Below are positions 7,777-16,389 of a stretch of DNA of 25,147 nucleotides, piece by piece. The stretch spans positions 1 through 25,147 of the forward strand of contig UQNI01000023.1 of NCBI GenBank assembly GCA_900542375.1, written 5' to 3'. The notes below the pieces were generated by a model. That model was not told where the DNA came from and searched no databases. It saw only the letters and a program-made list of their open reading frames with translations. This DNA is from an uncultured Oscillospiraceae bacterium (lineage in GTDB: Bacteria; Bacillota; Clostridia; Oscillospirales; Acutalibacteraceae). Within the stretch, counting starts at the first letter, position 1. The number at the start of each line of letters is the position of its first letter. Both the position numbers and the translations under genes were made by a program.

Positions 7777-8418
7777 TTAACAATTTCTAACCAGTTCTAT
7801 GATTCGTGCAATTTTATTTCTGTCTTTGCAGCCATCTGTTTCAATGCCGCCGGATAAATCAACACCGTACGGCTGTACTGTTTTTATGCCTTCTACAATA
7901 TTTTGCGATGTAAGGCCTCCGGCAAGAAAAAACGGTTTTTCTATTTTTGCTGTTTGTATTATCTTCCAGTTGGCAACTTTGCCGCTGCCTCCGTAAGCAA
8001 CTGCTGTAAAGCTGTCCAACAACAGTTTATCCGCTTGAAATTGATTTACCATTCGTATTGTATCTTCATCTTTTACACGAACGGCTTTCCATATCTCATA
8101 TGACAGATTTTCCTGTTTTAGCGTTTCATGTAATTTATCCATATAGGAGCAATCTTCGTCCCCATGTAGCTGCAGTACATCTAATTGCGCTGTTTGGGCT
8201 GTTTGTATCAGTTTATCTATGGGTTCGTTTACAAACACGCCTACACGTTTGATATCCGGATGCAGTTCCTGTTCCAGTGCCATAGCGACGGCAGGAGACA
8301 CTTGACGTCTGCTTGGTGCAAATACAAAACCTACATAATCGGGCATGAATTCATTCATATATGTCACGTCTTCTAAACGGCGGATACCGCAAAACTTTAT
8401 TTTGCATTGTTGTTTCAT
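7777..8418 (-). CDS. trpF: phosphoribosylanthranilate isomerase
   Basis: Isomerises N-(5-phosphoribosyl)anthranilate to the carboxyphenylamino-deoxyribulose phosphate. 213 residues from the ATG at 8416-8418, the usual length for a free-standing TrpF. The catalytic cysteine lies in IKFCGIRRLED (C10) and the catalytic aspartate in GVDLSGGIE near the C-terminus. VGFVFAPSRRQV and LAGGLTSQNI complete the barrel signature. The frame stays open upstream to 8565, but that extension overlaps trpC and resembles no protein. The start is fixed by the ATGA overlap with the trpC stop (8415-8418), a translational-coupling arrangement. Confidence 0.96.
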   Translation of the reverse strand: MKQQCKIKFCGIRRLEDVTYMNEFMPDYVGFVFAPSRRQVSPAVAMALEQELHPDIKRVGVFVNEPIDKLIQTAQTAQLDVLQLHGDEDCSYMDKLHETLKQENLSYEIWKAVRVKDEDTIRMVNQFQADKLLLDSFTAVAYGGSGKVANWKIIQTAKIEKPFFLAGGLTSQNIVEGIKTVQPYGVDLSGGIETDGCKDRNKIARIIELVRNC

Positions 8419-9197
8419 ACTTGCTTCCTCAATGCTGCCATGGTTTCTGCAATATGGCTGCTTCTCATCAGTGTTTCTCCAATCAGAACGGCATCGGCAC
8501 CGTGACTGCGTACTGTTTTCATATCCTGATTGGTGGTAATACCGCTTTCTGAGACAATGACGCATTCGTTTGGTATATAAGAAGCGAGCTGTGCGGTTGT
8601 TTCTAAAGAGACATCAAACGTTTTTAAATTGCGATTGTTGATGCCTACAATTTGAAATCCAACTTCCAATACGCGGTTAAGCTCTTCTTGATTGTGAACC
8701 TCTGCCAAGCATTCCAACCCTAAACCGTGAGCGATAGAACGAAATTGCGCTAAGGTTTCTGTGTCTAAAATGGCAGCGATGAGCAGTATTGCATCTGCCC
8801 CAATACATTTTGCCTCGTATATCTGATACGGTTCGATGATAAAGTCTTTTCTTAAGATAGGAATAGAAGCAATTTGCTGACGAATTGCAGTTAAATATTG
8901 ACTGCTGCCCTGAAAATAATGTTCCTCTGTCAATACGGAAATTGCATTGGTTCCCGCTTTTTTATATTGTAAGGCAATGGATACAGGCTCAAAATCTTGA
9001 CAAATGAGTCCTTTTGAAGGAGATGCTTTTTTTACTTCGGAAATAACAGAAAGCGTATCCTGTTTCAGTGCGTCATAAAGTGAGATACAAGTTCTTGAAT
9101 CCTGCATTGCAAGTGCTTTCATTTCTTCAAAACCAATTGCGGATTGTTCTTTGAGAAGCTGTTGTCTACGTTTTTCTACAATCTGATTTAATATCAT
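8415..9197 (-). CDS. trpC: indole-3-glycerol phosphate synthase
   Basis: Closes the indole ring from carboxyphenylamino-deoxyribulose phosphate. About 260 residues, a free-standing TrpC rather than the TrpCF fusion of enteric bacteria. Motifs in order: EVKKASPSKG (substrate-binding lysine), ILRKDFIIEPYQIYEA (catalytic lysine), VGINNRNLKTF, VSESGI and LIGETLMR. Two adjacent ATG codons exist at 9200 and 9197; AAAGGAG ends only three bases before the first and six before the second, so I prefer the second. It lies about 34 bases after trpGD and overlaps trpF by four bases. Confidence 0.97.
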   Translation of the reverse strand: MILNQIVEKRRQQLLKEQSAIGFEEMKALAMQDSRTCISLYDALKQDTLSVISEVKKASPSKGLICQDFEPVSIALQYKKAGTNAISVLTEEHYFQGSSQYLTAIRQQIASIPILRKDFIIEPYQIYEAKCIGADAILLIAAILDTETLAQFRSIAHGLGLECLAEVHNQEELNRVLEVGFQIVGINNRNLKTFDVSLETTAQLASYIPNECVIVSESGITTNQDMKTVRSHGADAVLIGETLMRSSHIAETMAALRKQV

Positions 9198-9231
9198 CAT
9201 AAACTCCTTTCTATGAAAATAGATTCATTAT

Positions 9232-10875
9232 TTACAAATACTGTGCGGTGACTTGTTTTAATTCTTCCAGTTTTTCCAATGCGTTTCCGCTATCAATTGA
9301 TTCTTGTGCCAGACGAATACCTTCTGCCAAAGAGGAGGCTTTGCCTGCTGTGTATAAAGCGCAAGCGGCATTCATTACAACAATATCGCGTTGAGGTCCC
9401 TGCTTGCCATTTAACACCGCCAATGTGATTTTTGCATTTTCTTCTGCGGTTCCTCCAATGACTTCGTTTAAATCAACAATAGGAATGTGATAATCTTCAG
9501 GGGTAATTTCATATTTGATTAATTTATTTTCTTGAATTTCGCAAACCGTGGTGTGGCTGGAAATGGTAACCTCATCCAATCCATCATTGCCATGTACAAT
9601 CATAGCGCCTTTAATGCCTAAATTCATAAGCACCTTTGCCATAGGTTCCATCAGTGCTTCATCATATACGCCAAGTACAATATAATTGGTAAGCGCAGGA
9701 TTGGCCAAAGGACCAAGAATGTTAAACACTGTACGTACACCCACTTCTCGACGGGAAGGCGCTGCAAATTTCATAGAGCCGTGAAATTTTTGTGCAAACA
9801 GAAAACAGATTCCACATTGGTCCAAACAAGCAGCTGCCTGTTCCGGAGTAAGTGAAATGTTTACACCAAGTTGTTCCAGTACGTCTGCGCTTCCGCTTTT
9901 GCTGGAAACACTGCGATTTCCGTGTTTTGCTACTTTTACTCCCGCGCCTGCAACCACAAAAGATGTGGTTGTAGAAATATTAAATGTATTTGCCATATCT
10001 CCGCCTGTTCCCACAATATCAATTGCATCTGTTCCATTTTCAATGGTAGCGGCCTTTTGACGCATGACTTTTGCAAATCCGGTCAATTCGGAAATGGTTT
10101 CTCCTTTCATACGCAATGCAGTGGTAAAGGAGCCAATTTGCGCATCTGTTGCGCCGCCGTTCATAATGCAGTCCATTGCGTCATAAGCTTCTGCTTCTGT
10201 TAAATCCGTACCTTCTATAATTTTAAAGATATAAGGTTTTAAGGCATTTCGTTGGGCAGGAGGTAATAGATTTTTCTCTGTATGAAGCGGTGTGATTTTC
10301 ACTTTTGCAACATAATAGAGAAAATTTTCAATGATTTGCATGCCGTCTTTTGTCAAGATGGATTCGGGATGGAATTGTACGCCATAGGTCGGGTGAGATG
10401 TATGGGCAATTGCCATAATTTGCTTTGTGTCATCTCTCGCGGTGATTTCAAGGCAAGAGGGAAGGGTGTTCTCATCTACAATTAAAGAATGGTATCTGGC
10501 AACCGTAATATCATCAGACAGATGTTTAAAAACAGGACATTGATTGTTTACCGTAATGGTGCTTGCTTTTCCGTGCATCAGTTGTTTGGCATGTATAACA
10601 TCTCCGCCAAATGCTTGTGCAATGGATTGGTGGCCGAGGCATACGCCTAAAATTGGAATGGTTCCGCTGAATTTCTCGATAACGGCAACAGAGATGCCTG
10701 CATCTTTTGGGTAACCGGGGCCGGGAGAGATGATAATTGCTTCCGGCTGCATGTTTTGTATTTGTTCAATGGTAAGTTTGTCATTGCGTATGACAGTAAT
10801 ATCTTCATACAACTGTCCGATTGCCTGATAGAGATTGTAGGTAAAAGAGTCGTAGTTATCTATTAAAAGAATCAT
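9232..10875 (-). CDS. trpGD: fused anthranilate synthase glutaminase subunit and anthranilate phosphoribosyltransferase
   Basis: Bifunctional protein of 547 residues from the ATG at 10873-10875. The N-terminal class I glutamine amidotransferase (about 1-190) starts MILLIDNYDSFTYN, has the nucleophile cysteine in GVCLGHQSIAQAFGG and the His/Glu pair in YGVQFHPES; it feeds ammonia to TrpE. A short linker follows, then anthranilate phosphoribosyltransferase (about 205-547) with the PRPP loop DIVGTGGDMANTFNIST and KHGNRSVSSKSGSADVLE. CAGGAGGG lies before this ATG; the open frame upstream to 10956 overlaps trpE and is not protein-like. The fusion order is the one known from E. coli, but here trpC and trpF are separate genes. 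Both halves look intact. Confidence 0.96.
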   Translation of the reverse strand: MILLIDNYDSFTYNLYQAIGQLYEDITVIRNDKLTIEQIQNMQPEAIIISPGPGYPKDAGISVAVIEKFSGTIPILGVCLGHQSIAQAFGGDVIHAKQLMHGKASTITVNNQCPVFKHLSDDITVARYHSLIVDENTLPSCLEITARDDTKQIMAIAHTSHPTYGVQFHPESILTKDGMQIIENFLYYVAKVKITPLHTEKNLLPPAQRNALKPYIFKIIEGTDLTEAEAYDAMDCIMNGGATDAQIGSFTTALRMKGETISELTGFAKVMRQKAATIENGTDAIDIVGTGGDMANTFNISTTTSFVVAGAGVKVAKHGNRSVSSKSGSADVLEQLGVNISLTPEQAAACLDQCGICFLFAQKFHGSMKFAAPSRREVGVRTVFNILGPLANPALTNYIVLGVYDEALMEPMAKVLMNLGIKGAMIVHGNDGLDEVTISSHTTVCEIQENKLIKYEITPEDYHIPIVDLNEVIGGTAEENAKITLAVLNGKQGPQRDIVVMNAACALYTAGKASSLAEGIRLAQESIDSGNALEKLEELKQVTAQYL

Positions 10876-10891
10876 CCTATATCCCTCCTGT

Positions 10892-12361
10892 TCAAATTTG
10901 ACTTGCATCTTTGATTGCATTGATGACTGCCAGCGCTTTCTTTTGTGTTTCTTCATACTCTTTTTTCGGGATAGAGTCGGCTACAATTCCGGCGCCTGCC
11001 TGAACATAAGCTTTTTTGTTTTTAAATAGTACGGTGCGGATGGCAATGCAGGTGTCGATGTTTCCGTCAAATCCCAAATAACCGACGGTGCCTCCGTATA
11101 ATCCGCGTCGTTTGTTTTCTAATTGGTCTATGAGCTGCATAGCACGGACTTTTGGGGCGCCTGACAACGTACCTGCCGGCAGAACTGCCAATAATGCATC
11201 TAATGCAGTTTTGTCGTCCCTGAGCAATCCCTTCACATCACTGACCAAATGCATGACTTTGGAGTAGCGCTCAACATGCATAAATCCTGTGACTTCCACG
11301 GTGCCGAATTTTGAAACTTTGCCAACATCGTTGCGTCCCAAATCAACCAGCATGGTATGTTCGGCACGCTCTTTGGGATCGTTGAGAAGCTGTTGTTCCA
11401 GTTTTTTATCTTCTTCCTCTAAGATGCTTCTTCCAATGGTACCTGCAATTGGTTTTGTGGATACAATTCCTTTTGTGACGTTTACCAACATTTCAGGGGA
11501 TGCACCTGCAATTTGGTAGTCTTTATGTTTAAAGTAATAGAGATAGGGAGAGGGATTGGCAGCACGGAGCATGCGGTAAACATCAAAAGGTTCCGGTGGA
11601 TTTTCCACTTCAAAACGCTGTGACAATACAATTTGAAAAATATCTCCGTTTACAATATGTTCTTTTGCCTTTACAACCATATCAGTAAATTCTTCTTCCG
11701 TTACATTAGAGGTAACTGTGATATCTTTTTTCTCACCACGTGGCTTTGGTGTGGGAATATAGCTGCGAATCATTTCTGCGATTTCGTCAGCACGTTTTTG
11801 GCACGCTTCATATTGTGCTGTAGCGTCTCCGTTTTGTGAGATATTTAAAATAATTACCACTTTATTGCTTAAGTGGTCAAAAGCAACAATCTCATCGTAT
11901 AAGAACAAATGACAATCGGGCATATCCAAATCATCTTCAGGAGAGCTGGACACAGTTTGTTCCATATAACGAACCGTATCATATGCAAAATATCCGATTA
12001 GTCCTCCTGTCAGTTTGGGTTTGTTTGGAAAGTTGGGGGAACGATACTCCTCCATGATATGAGATAAATAAGAAATGGGATTTTCCATATACAGCGTCGC
12101 AGTGCTCGTACCTTGCGTATGTGTAATAGTTCCGTTTTTTACCTTAATTTCTGCTTTGGGATGAATACCAATAAAAGAATAACGACCCCATTGCTGAGAA
12201 TTATCAACGCTTTCTAACATAAAACAGTTTTCTTCTTTGCTTTCCAGCGCATTGTAAATATGAATTGGGGTACATGTGTCTGAGAGAACTTCACAAAACA
12301 CAGGTGTCCTTTTATATTCGTTTAGTAATTCCGTTACTTCATTTAAGGTTGGATATAACAT
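10892..12361 (-). CDS. trpE: anthranilate synthase component I
   Basis: Converts chorismate to anthranilate using ammonia from the TrpG domain; the committed step and normal target of tryptophan feedback. 489 residues, typical length. The N-terminal part has CFMLESVDNSQQWGRYSF (about 46-63), where the LES element belongs to the allosteric tryptophan site. The chorismate-binding domain shows DIFQIVLSQRFE, ASPEMLV, KPIAGTIGR, ERAEHTMLVDLGRNDVG, AGTLSGAPK and QAGAGIVADS. AAGGAG sits about nine bases upstream of the ATG, 40 bases beyond the T-box terminator. First gene of the operon, so its transcription is set by the T-box leader. Confidence 0.98.
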   Translation of the reverse strand: MLYPTLNEVTELLNEYKRTPVFCEVLSDTCTPIHIYNALESKEENCFMLESVDNSQQWGRYSFIGIHPKAEIKVKNGTITHTQGTSTATLYMENPISYLSHIMEEYRSPNFPNKPKLTGGLIGYFAYDTVRYMEQTVSSSPEDDLDMPDCHLFLYDEIVAFDHLSNKVVIILNISQNGDATAQYEACQKRADEIAEMIRSYIPTPKPRGEKKDITVTSNVTEEEFTDMVVKAKEHIVNGDIFQIVLSQRFEVENPPEPFDVYRMLRAANPSPYLYYFKHKDYQIAGASPEMLVNVTKGIVSTKPIAGTIGRSILEEEDKKLEQQLLNDPKERAEHTMLVDLGRNDVGKVSKFGTVEVTGFMHVERYSKVMHLVSDVKGLLRDDKTALDALLAVLPAGTLSGAPKVRAMQLIDQLENKRRGLYGGTVGYLGFDGNIDTCIAIRTVLFKNKKAYVQAGAGIVADSIPKKEYEETQKKALAVINAIKDASQI

Positions 12362-12400
12362 AATAAAGTCTCCTTCTTTACTGAAAGATTTTTGAATGAT

Positions 12401-12448
12401 AAAAATAAAAAGAGCCTACCATCCCATATCAAAAGGGACGATAGACTC
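12401..12448 (-). terminator. T-box leader attenuator terminator
   Basis: On the minus strand, 12448-12435 pairs with 12425-12412 over 14 consecutive pairs including G-U pairs, and is followed by a T-rich tail. Its 5' arm starts inside the T-box antiterminator, so the two structures exclude each other. Confidence 0.9.
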
Positions 12449-12717
12449 GTGGTGCCACCCAAATTTAAAACATGCAATTAAAAATCATGTTTCCTCATTA
12501 CAGATACGCAGCAAATGATATTTGCCTGAATATCCTTTCCTTTAACGCAGGAGATACGGCGATAACTACTAAGGAAATTCCGTTTCGTTATGCTCCTCAC
12601 AAACCCATTCGCACATAGCGTGTGTGCCGACCTTCCACCAGCCGCCGACTCTCTGAACCACCGTATTATGTGTTACTTACTTTTGCTCTCAGGATTTTAC
12701 TATTTAGTTATGTTCTA
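12401..12717 (-). promoter_or_regulatory. tryptophan-specific T-box riboswitch (trp operon leader)
   Basis: A roughly 310-base leader that senses uncharged tRNA-Trp and lets transcription continue into trpE. The canonical T-box GGGTGGCACCACGAG lies on the minus strand at 12460-12446. The stem I motif CAGAGAG is near 12655. The specifier is read as GAA-TGG-G at 12610-12604: GAA is the usual 3' side of the loop E fold and TGG (12607-12605) is the tryptophan codon. The variable base of the TGGN bulge is C (12454), which pairs with the G discriminator base expected for bacterial tRNA-Trp. A 14-pair terminator follows immediately. Three independent signals therefore agree on tryptophan. Confidence 0.93.
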
Positions 12718-12723
12718 TTTTTT

Positions 12724-12751
12724 ATTTTACATGATTTTTTTGTAATGTCAA
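12724..12751 (-). promoter_or_regulatory. trpE: trp operon promoter
   Basis: TTGACA on the minus strand (12751-12746), a 16-base spacer and TAAAAT (12729-12724). Transcription would begin near 12717, directly before the T-box stem I. A constitutive-looking promoter fits control by attenuation rather than repression. Confidence 0.8.
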
Positions 12752-12842
12752 TAAAAATTTTTATTTAGAAACCATTTTGTATGAATATGTTCGTATGAAC
12801 CAAGCGATGAACATACAGCTATTTTCTTTTAGCAATAAGAAG

Positions 12843-12872
12843 TTTACAAAAAACAATCGTTAATGATAAAAT
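12843..12872 (+). promoter_or_regulatory. promoter of the GNAT acetyltransferase gene
   Basis: TTTACA (12843-12848), an 18-base spacer and TAAAAT (12867-12872). Divergent from the trp promoter with about 90 bases between the two -35 boxes. Confidence 0.5.
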
Positions 12873-12905
12873 AGGAGAAAACAAAAAGATGATATTGAGG
12901 TTTTT

Positions 12906-13415
12906 ATGAAAAAAATTGAGTTTACCAAGGCAAAGAGAAGCGATATTGATGAAATTGTGGATATGTTCCGGTATACCATAAAAGAGATGAATGCAAATGG
13001 AATTCCTCAGTGGGATGAAATCTATCCATGCCGTGATGATTTACTGCATGACATGGAACAACAAGAATTATATGTAGGAAAAATAGAGGGAAAAGCAGCG
13101 GTAGCATATGTGTTGAACCAAGAATGCGATGATGAATATCAAAATGGAATGTGGCTATATCCCGATGCGAATTATTATGTAATACATCGGCTATGCGTAA
13201 GTTCACATTTTCAAAAACAGGGAATTGGGACAAGAACGGTTCAGCATATTGAGGAACAAGCCAAAAATATGGGTGCAGAAACCATTCGTCTGGATGCATT
13301 TACATTAAATCCTCATGCCTTAAATTTATATGAAAAGCTTGGATACAGAGAGGTGGGAATTGCCAATTTCAGAAAAGGAAAATTCTATTTAATGGAGAAA
13401 AAACTTTCTGAATAA
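12906..13415 (+). CDS. GNAT-family N-acetyltransferase
   Basis: 169 residues, a single GNAT domain that transfers an acetyl group from acetyl-CoA to an unknown amine. The acetyl-CoA site (motif A) is HRLCVSSHFQKQGIGTRTV at about 94-112, with the Q-x-x-G-I-G core. Motif B is visible as LNPHALNLYEKLGYREVG near 138-155. The N-terminal part (AKRSDIDEIVDMF...) is the usual first strand and helix of the fold. GAGG at 12897-12900 lies five bases before the ATG. No partner gene suggests a substrate. The nearest downstream gene has its own promoter. Confidence 0.92.
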   Translation: MKKIEFTKAKRSDIDEIVDMFRYTIKEMNANGIPQWDEIYPCRDDLLHDMEQQELYVGKIEGKAAVAYVLNQECDDEYQNGMWLYPDANYYVIHRLCVSSHFQKQGIGTRTVQHIEEQAKNMGAETIRLDAFTLNPHALNLYEKLGYREVGIANFRKGKFYLMEKKLSE

Positions 13416-13423
13416 ATTACTTT

Positions 13424-13432
13424 TGGTATAAT
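13424..13432 (+). promoter_or_regulatory. extended -10 element before the NTF2/SnoaL-like gene
   Basis: TGGTATAAT at 13424-13432 (TGn followed by TATAAT) with no good -35 box. Predicted leader of about 90 bases before ATG 13531. Confidence 0.5.
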
Positions 13433-13530
13433 GATTATTAATTTTACCAATAGGAATATTTAATCTTTGTTTCAATATAGCCTCCGGAAAACATTTATGT
13501 TCAGATAGAATGTGTGAAAGGACAGATAAG

Positions 13531-13950
13531 ATGAATCATAAAGAATCTATCGTTCACCTTTGGTTTACAATGTGGCTGCAAAAAAACGATTTAGGAATTC
13601 AGGAGATATTTTCAAAAGATGCAGTATACATAGAAAGCTGGGGCCCCGAATATAGAGGGAATGAAAAAATTAAACTTTGGTTTGAAGAATGGAATACTCG
13701 CGGAAGTGTCTTGCAATGGGATATCAAACAATATTTTCATAAAGAAAATCAAACTATGGTGGAATGGTTTTTTAAGAACCAGATGAAAAACGGTACGATA
13801 GAAATGTTTGATGGAGTTTCTCTCATTCAATGGACACAGGAAAATAAAATTGAGTTTTTAAAAGAATTTGGCTGTAATGTAAATCGTTATGACCCATATC
13901 AGAAAGATGTATCCTCATCTTTGAGAAGAGAAAATTCGCGATGGTTTTAA
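13531..13950 (+). CDS. NTF2/SnoaL-like protein
   Basis: 139 residues from ATG 13531, which has AAAGGA (13517-13522) eight bases upstream; an in-frame ATG at 13510 lacks such a site. Pattern and length fit the cone-shaped NTF2/SnoaL-like fold: an N-terminal helix with a W-rich segment (HLWFTMWLQKND), then IFSKDAVYIESWGPEYRGNEKIKLWFEEW, then four long strands ending FDGVSLIQWTQENKIEFLKEFG. Family members are small isomerases, hydrolases or ligand-binding proteins, so no reaction can be assigned. Monocistronic by appearance; convergent with hcp. Confidence 0.8.
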   Translation: MNHKESIVHLWFTMWLQKNDLGIQEIFSKDAVYIESWGPEYRGNEKIKLWFEEWNTRGSVLQWDIKQYFHKENQTMVEWFFKNQMKNGTIEMFDGVSLIQWTQENKIEFLKEFGCNVNRYDPYQKDVSSSLRRENSRWF

Positions 13951-13976
13951 TTTGCTGTGTTTTATGATGCAAGAAG

Positions 13977-14013
13977 AATCCCCTCCTGTATTGTTATTAT
14001 ACAGGAGGGGATT
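13977..14013. terminator. strong hairpin between the convergent NTF2-like and hcp genes
   Basis: AATCCCCTCCTGTAT (13977-13991) and ATACAGGAGGGGATT (13999-14013) form a perfect 15-pair stem with a 7-base loop. Neither side has a proper T run, so it may be a weak terminator or an mRNA-end stabiliser for one or both genes. Confidence 0.65.
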
Positions 14014-14031
14014 GCATATATCACAATATGA

Positions 14032-15630
14032 TTATGCTTTTGCTAAAATTTGTTCCAAATCTTTTTCCGCAGTGGAAATTGGATGGATTTGATAATTTTC
14101 CACTAAGAAGTTTAATACATTTGGAGATACAAAGGCAGGAAGTGTAGGACCAAGATAAATATTTTTTATACCTAAGTGCAGCAAAGTCAGTAAAATACAT
14201 ACTGCTTTTTGCTCATACCAGGATAAGACTAAGGTGAGAGGCAATTCGTTTACATCACATGCAAATGCTTCGGACAGTGCCAATGCCACACGAATTGCAC
14301 CGTAAGCATCATTGCATTGTCCCATATCCAAAATACGTGGCAAACCTCCAATTTCTCCAATATTAAGGTCGTTAAAACGATATTTTCCACAGGCCAAAGT
14401 CAGAATCATAGTGTCTTTTGGCGCTTTCTCTACAAACTCTGTATAGTAATTGCGTCCCGTACGCGCACCGTCGCAGCCGCCTACCAGGAAGAAATGCTGA
14501 ATGGCACCGTCTTTTACAGCGTCAATTACTTTATCCGCTACAGATAAAATGGTATTCCAGCCAAATCCTGTGGTTACGGTTGTGCCGCCGTTGATACCTG
14601 TCATGTGCTGTGTTTCTTCATAGCCACCCAATTCCAATGCTTTTTCAATGACAGGGGTAAAATCTTTTTCAGCTCCTATGTGAACCATTTCCGGATAAGC
14701 AACAACAGAAGTGGTAAAGATACGGTCTGCATAGCTTTCTTTGACAGGCATAATACAATTCGTTGTAAATAGAACAGGACCGGGGATATTTTTAAATTCT
14801 TTTTGCTGATTCTGCCATGCAGTACCAAAGTTGCCTTTTAAATGAGGATACTCTTTTAATTTTGGATATGCATGGCAAGGCAGCATTTCACCATGGGTAT
14901 AAATGTTAATACCTTTGTCTTTTGTTTGCTCTAACAGTAATGCAAGGTCATGCAAATCATGTCCGGAAACTACAATGAACGGTCCGGGTTCAATAGATAA
15001 CGGAACTGTTGTAGGTACTGGATTGCCATATGTTTCACGATTGGCACGGTCAAGCAGCTCCATACAAGTTAGGTTGACCTCACCGGTTTCCATCACAATC
15101 GGCAGCAATTCTTCCATGCTAAAATCCAAGCTGATGGTTCTTAATGCTTTCAGCATAAAGCGATTTACTGTATCATCTGTATATCCCAATACCATAGCGT
15201 GATAAGCGTATGCTGCTATACCGCGAATACCAAACAAAATTAAGGACTTTAAGGAGCGGATATCTTCATCAGGCTCATTCCAAATTTCCTCTAAGTCATA
15301 ATCTTTGCCCATACTATGAGCAGCGCAACAGCCGCATTGGGGCAAAAGAGATAAGGTTGCTTCATGTGTTTTGTCAATTTGACGTTGTACTTGTTCATTG
15401 TCAAAGCTGACGTTGGTAACGGTAATAAATAGTCCTTCCAATACAAGCTGATTCAGTTCAGGTGTTACTTTATGCTCTTTTCCTTTTGCGGCAAGAGCAA
15501 GGTTTATCAATGCACCGGTTAGTTCATCTTGCAATTGTGCAGTATCTGGTTGCTTGCCACATACTCCTACTTTGGTACAGCCATTACAACCGGCTGTTTG
15601 TTCACATTGAAAACAAAACATAGACATCAT
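14032..15630 (-). CDS. hcp: hybrid-cluster protein (hydroxylamine reductase), class I
   Basis: 532 residues. Hcp protects anaerobes from reactive nitrogen species, with NO or hydroxylamine as reported substrates. The N-terminal cubane motif is C6-x2-C9-x8-C18-x5-C24 in MFCFQCEQTAGCNGCTKVGVC, the class I spacing known from Desulfovibrio. Every hybrid-cluster ligand region is visible: His and Glu in SGHDLHDL and THGEMLPCH, Cys in TTNCIMP, VGGCDGARTG, LACGKYRF and DMGQCNDAYGA, and the E-x-K motif in SWYEQKAV. AAGGAG lies six bases before the ATG. It follows the ferredoxin-like gene by 27 bases and is probably co-transcribed with it from the promoter near 16411. Confidence 0.97.
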   Translation of the reverse strand: MMSMFCFQCEQTAGCNGCTKVGVCGKQPDTAQLQDELTGALINLALAAKGKEHKVTPELNQLVLEGLFITVTNVSFDNEQVQRQIDKTHEATLSLLPQCGCCAAHSMGKDYDLEEIWNEPDEDIRSLKSLILFGIRGIAAYAYHAMVLGYTDDTVNRFMLKALRTISLDFSMEELLPIVMETGEVNLTCMELLDRANRETYGNPVPTTVPLSIEPGPFIVVSGHDLHDLALLLEQTKDKGINIYTHGEMLPCHAYPKLKEYPHLKGNFGTAWQNQQKEFKNIPGPVLFTTNCIMPVKESYADRIFTTSVVAYPEMVHIGAEKDFTPVIEKALELGGYEETQHMTGINGGTTVTTGFGWNTILSVADKVIDAVKDGAIQHFFLVGGCDGARTGRNYYTEFVEKAPKDTMILTLACGKYRFNDLNIGEIGGLPRILDMGQCNDAYGAIRVALALSEAFACDVNELPLTLVLSWYEQKAVCILLTLLHLGIKNIYLGPTLPAFVSPNVLNFLVENYQIHPISTAEKDLEQILAKA

Positions 15631-15657
15631 TCATTTCTCCTTTTTTATCATTTATCG

Positions 15658-16362
15658 TTAAGCAATCAGTTGGCCGTCTGTAGAGACAACAGCCACTTGC
15701 CATGGAATCATTTTTCCGCTTTTCAGCAGAGCGGTTTTTACTGCATTTACAATTCCGCCGCAACAAGGTACCTCCATGCGTACAACAGTTATACTTTGAA
15801 TTTGATGTTGTTGTATAATTGCTGTCAATTTATCTGTGTAATCCCCTTCATCTAATTTAGGACATCCAATGAGGCAGATTTTCTTTTTCATAAAGTCTGC
15901 GTGAAAATTTCCATAAGCAAATGCAGTACAATCAGCTGCAATTAACAAATGTGCTTGATGAAAGTAAGGTGCATTAACCGGAACTAATTTTATTTGTACC
16001 GGCCATTGTTGCAGCTGCGAAGGGACGGAAGTGTGCATCGGCTGAACAAATTGTTCTAAAGGTTTTACCGTTTTTACTTGAGAACCTGGACAACCGCAAG
16101 GGGTAGAAGAGATTGCTTTTTGTTTCGCTTGTTGTGCGGCGACTACAGCAGCTTCGTTGTAAGGCAGTGCTTCACGTTCTTCAAATGTAATGGCTCCTGT
16201 CGGACAGGCAGGCAAGCAGTCGCCCAAACCGTCGCAGTAATCATCTCGAAGTAGTTTTGCTTTTCCATTAATCATTCCGATAGCGCCTTCATGACAAGCG
16301 GATACACATAATGCGCATCCTGTACAAAGCGCTTCTTCTATTTTAATAATTTTTCGTTTCAT
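15658..16362 (-). CDS. 4Fe-4S dicluster protein, probable electron partner of Hcp
   Basis: 234 residues from the ATG at 16360-16362, with AGGAG about ten bases upstream; upstream extensions of the frame cross the divergent promoter and look non-coding. The N-terminal ferredoxin domain (about 1-60) has a complete C-x2-C-x2-C-x3-C cluster (CTGCALCVSAC) and a second motif YCDGLGDCLPACPTGAI with C-x5-C-x3-C-P spacing. A linker with CGCPG (about 95) precedes an alpha/beta domain of about 130 residues with HLLIAADCTAFAYGNFH and ICLIGCPKLDEGDY, plus MEVPCCGG near the C-terminus. Those extra cysteines may hold another metal centre. In Clostridia such proteins sit beside hcp; electron delivery to Hcp is an inference from context. 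Confidence 0.88.
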   Translation of the reverse strand: MKRKIIKIEEALCTGCALCVSACHEGAIGMINGKAKLLRDDYCDGLGDCLPACPTGAITFEEREALPYNEAAVVAAQQAKQKAISSTPCGCPGSQVKTVKPLEQFVQPMHTSVPSQLQQWPVQIKLVPVNAPYFHQAHLLIAADCTAFAYGNFHADFMKKKICLIGCPKLDEGDYTDKLTAIIQQHQIQSITVVRMEVPCCGGIVNAVKTALLKSGKMIPWQVAVVSTDGQLIA

Positions 16363-16389
16363 ACCTGGTTTGCTCCTGCTAAATTTATT

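Noticed and set aside
8345..8552. Plus-strand open frames opposite trpF and trpC
   Set aside because: They lie antisense to well-conserved enzyme genes, have no ribosome site and give cysteine/histidine-rich sequences typical of shadow frames.
8419..8565. N-terminal extension of trpF with an Arg/Cys-rich sequence
   Set aside because: It is an out-of-frame reading of the trpC end; the ATGA overlap and family length place the start at 8418.
10876..10956. Lysine-rich N-terminal extension of the TrpG domain
   Set aside because: It is an out-of-frame reading of the trpE end; GGAGGG before ATG 10875 and the usual MILLIDNYDSFTYN start decide against it.
15529..15855. A 108-codon plus-strand frame opposite hcp and the ferredoxin-like gene
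   Set aside because: It spans the intergenic gap of two strongly supported minus-strand genes, lacks a ribosome site and has no protein-like pattern.
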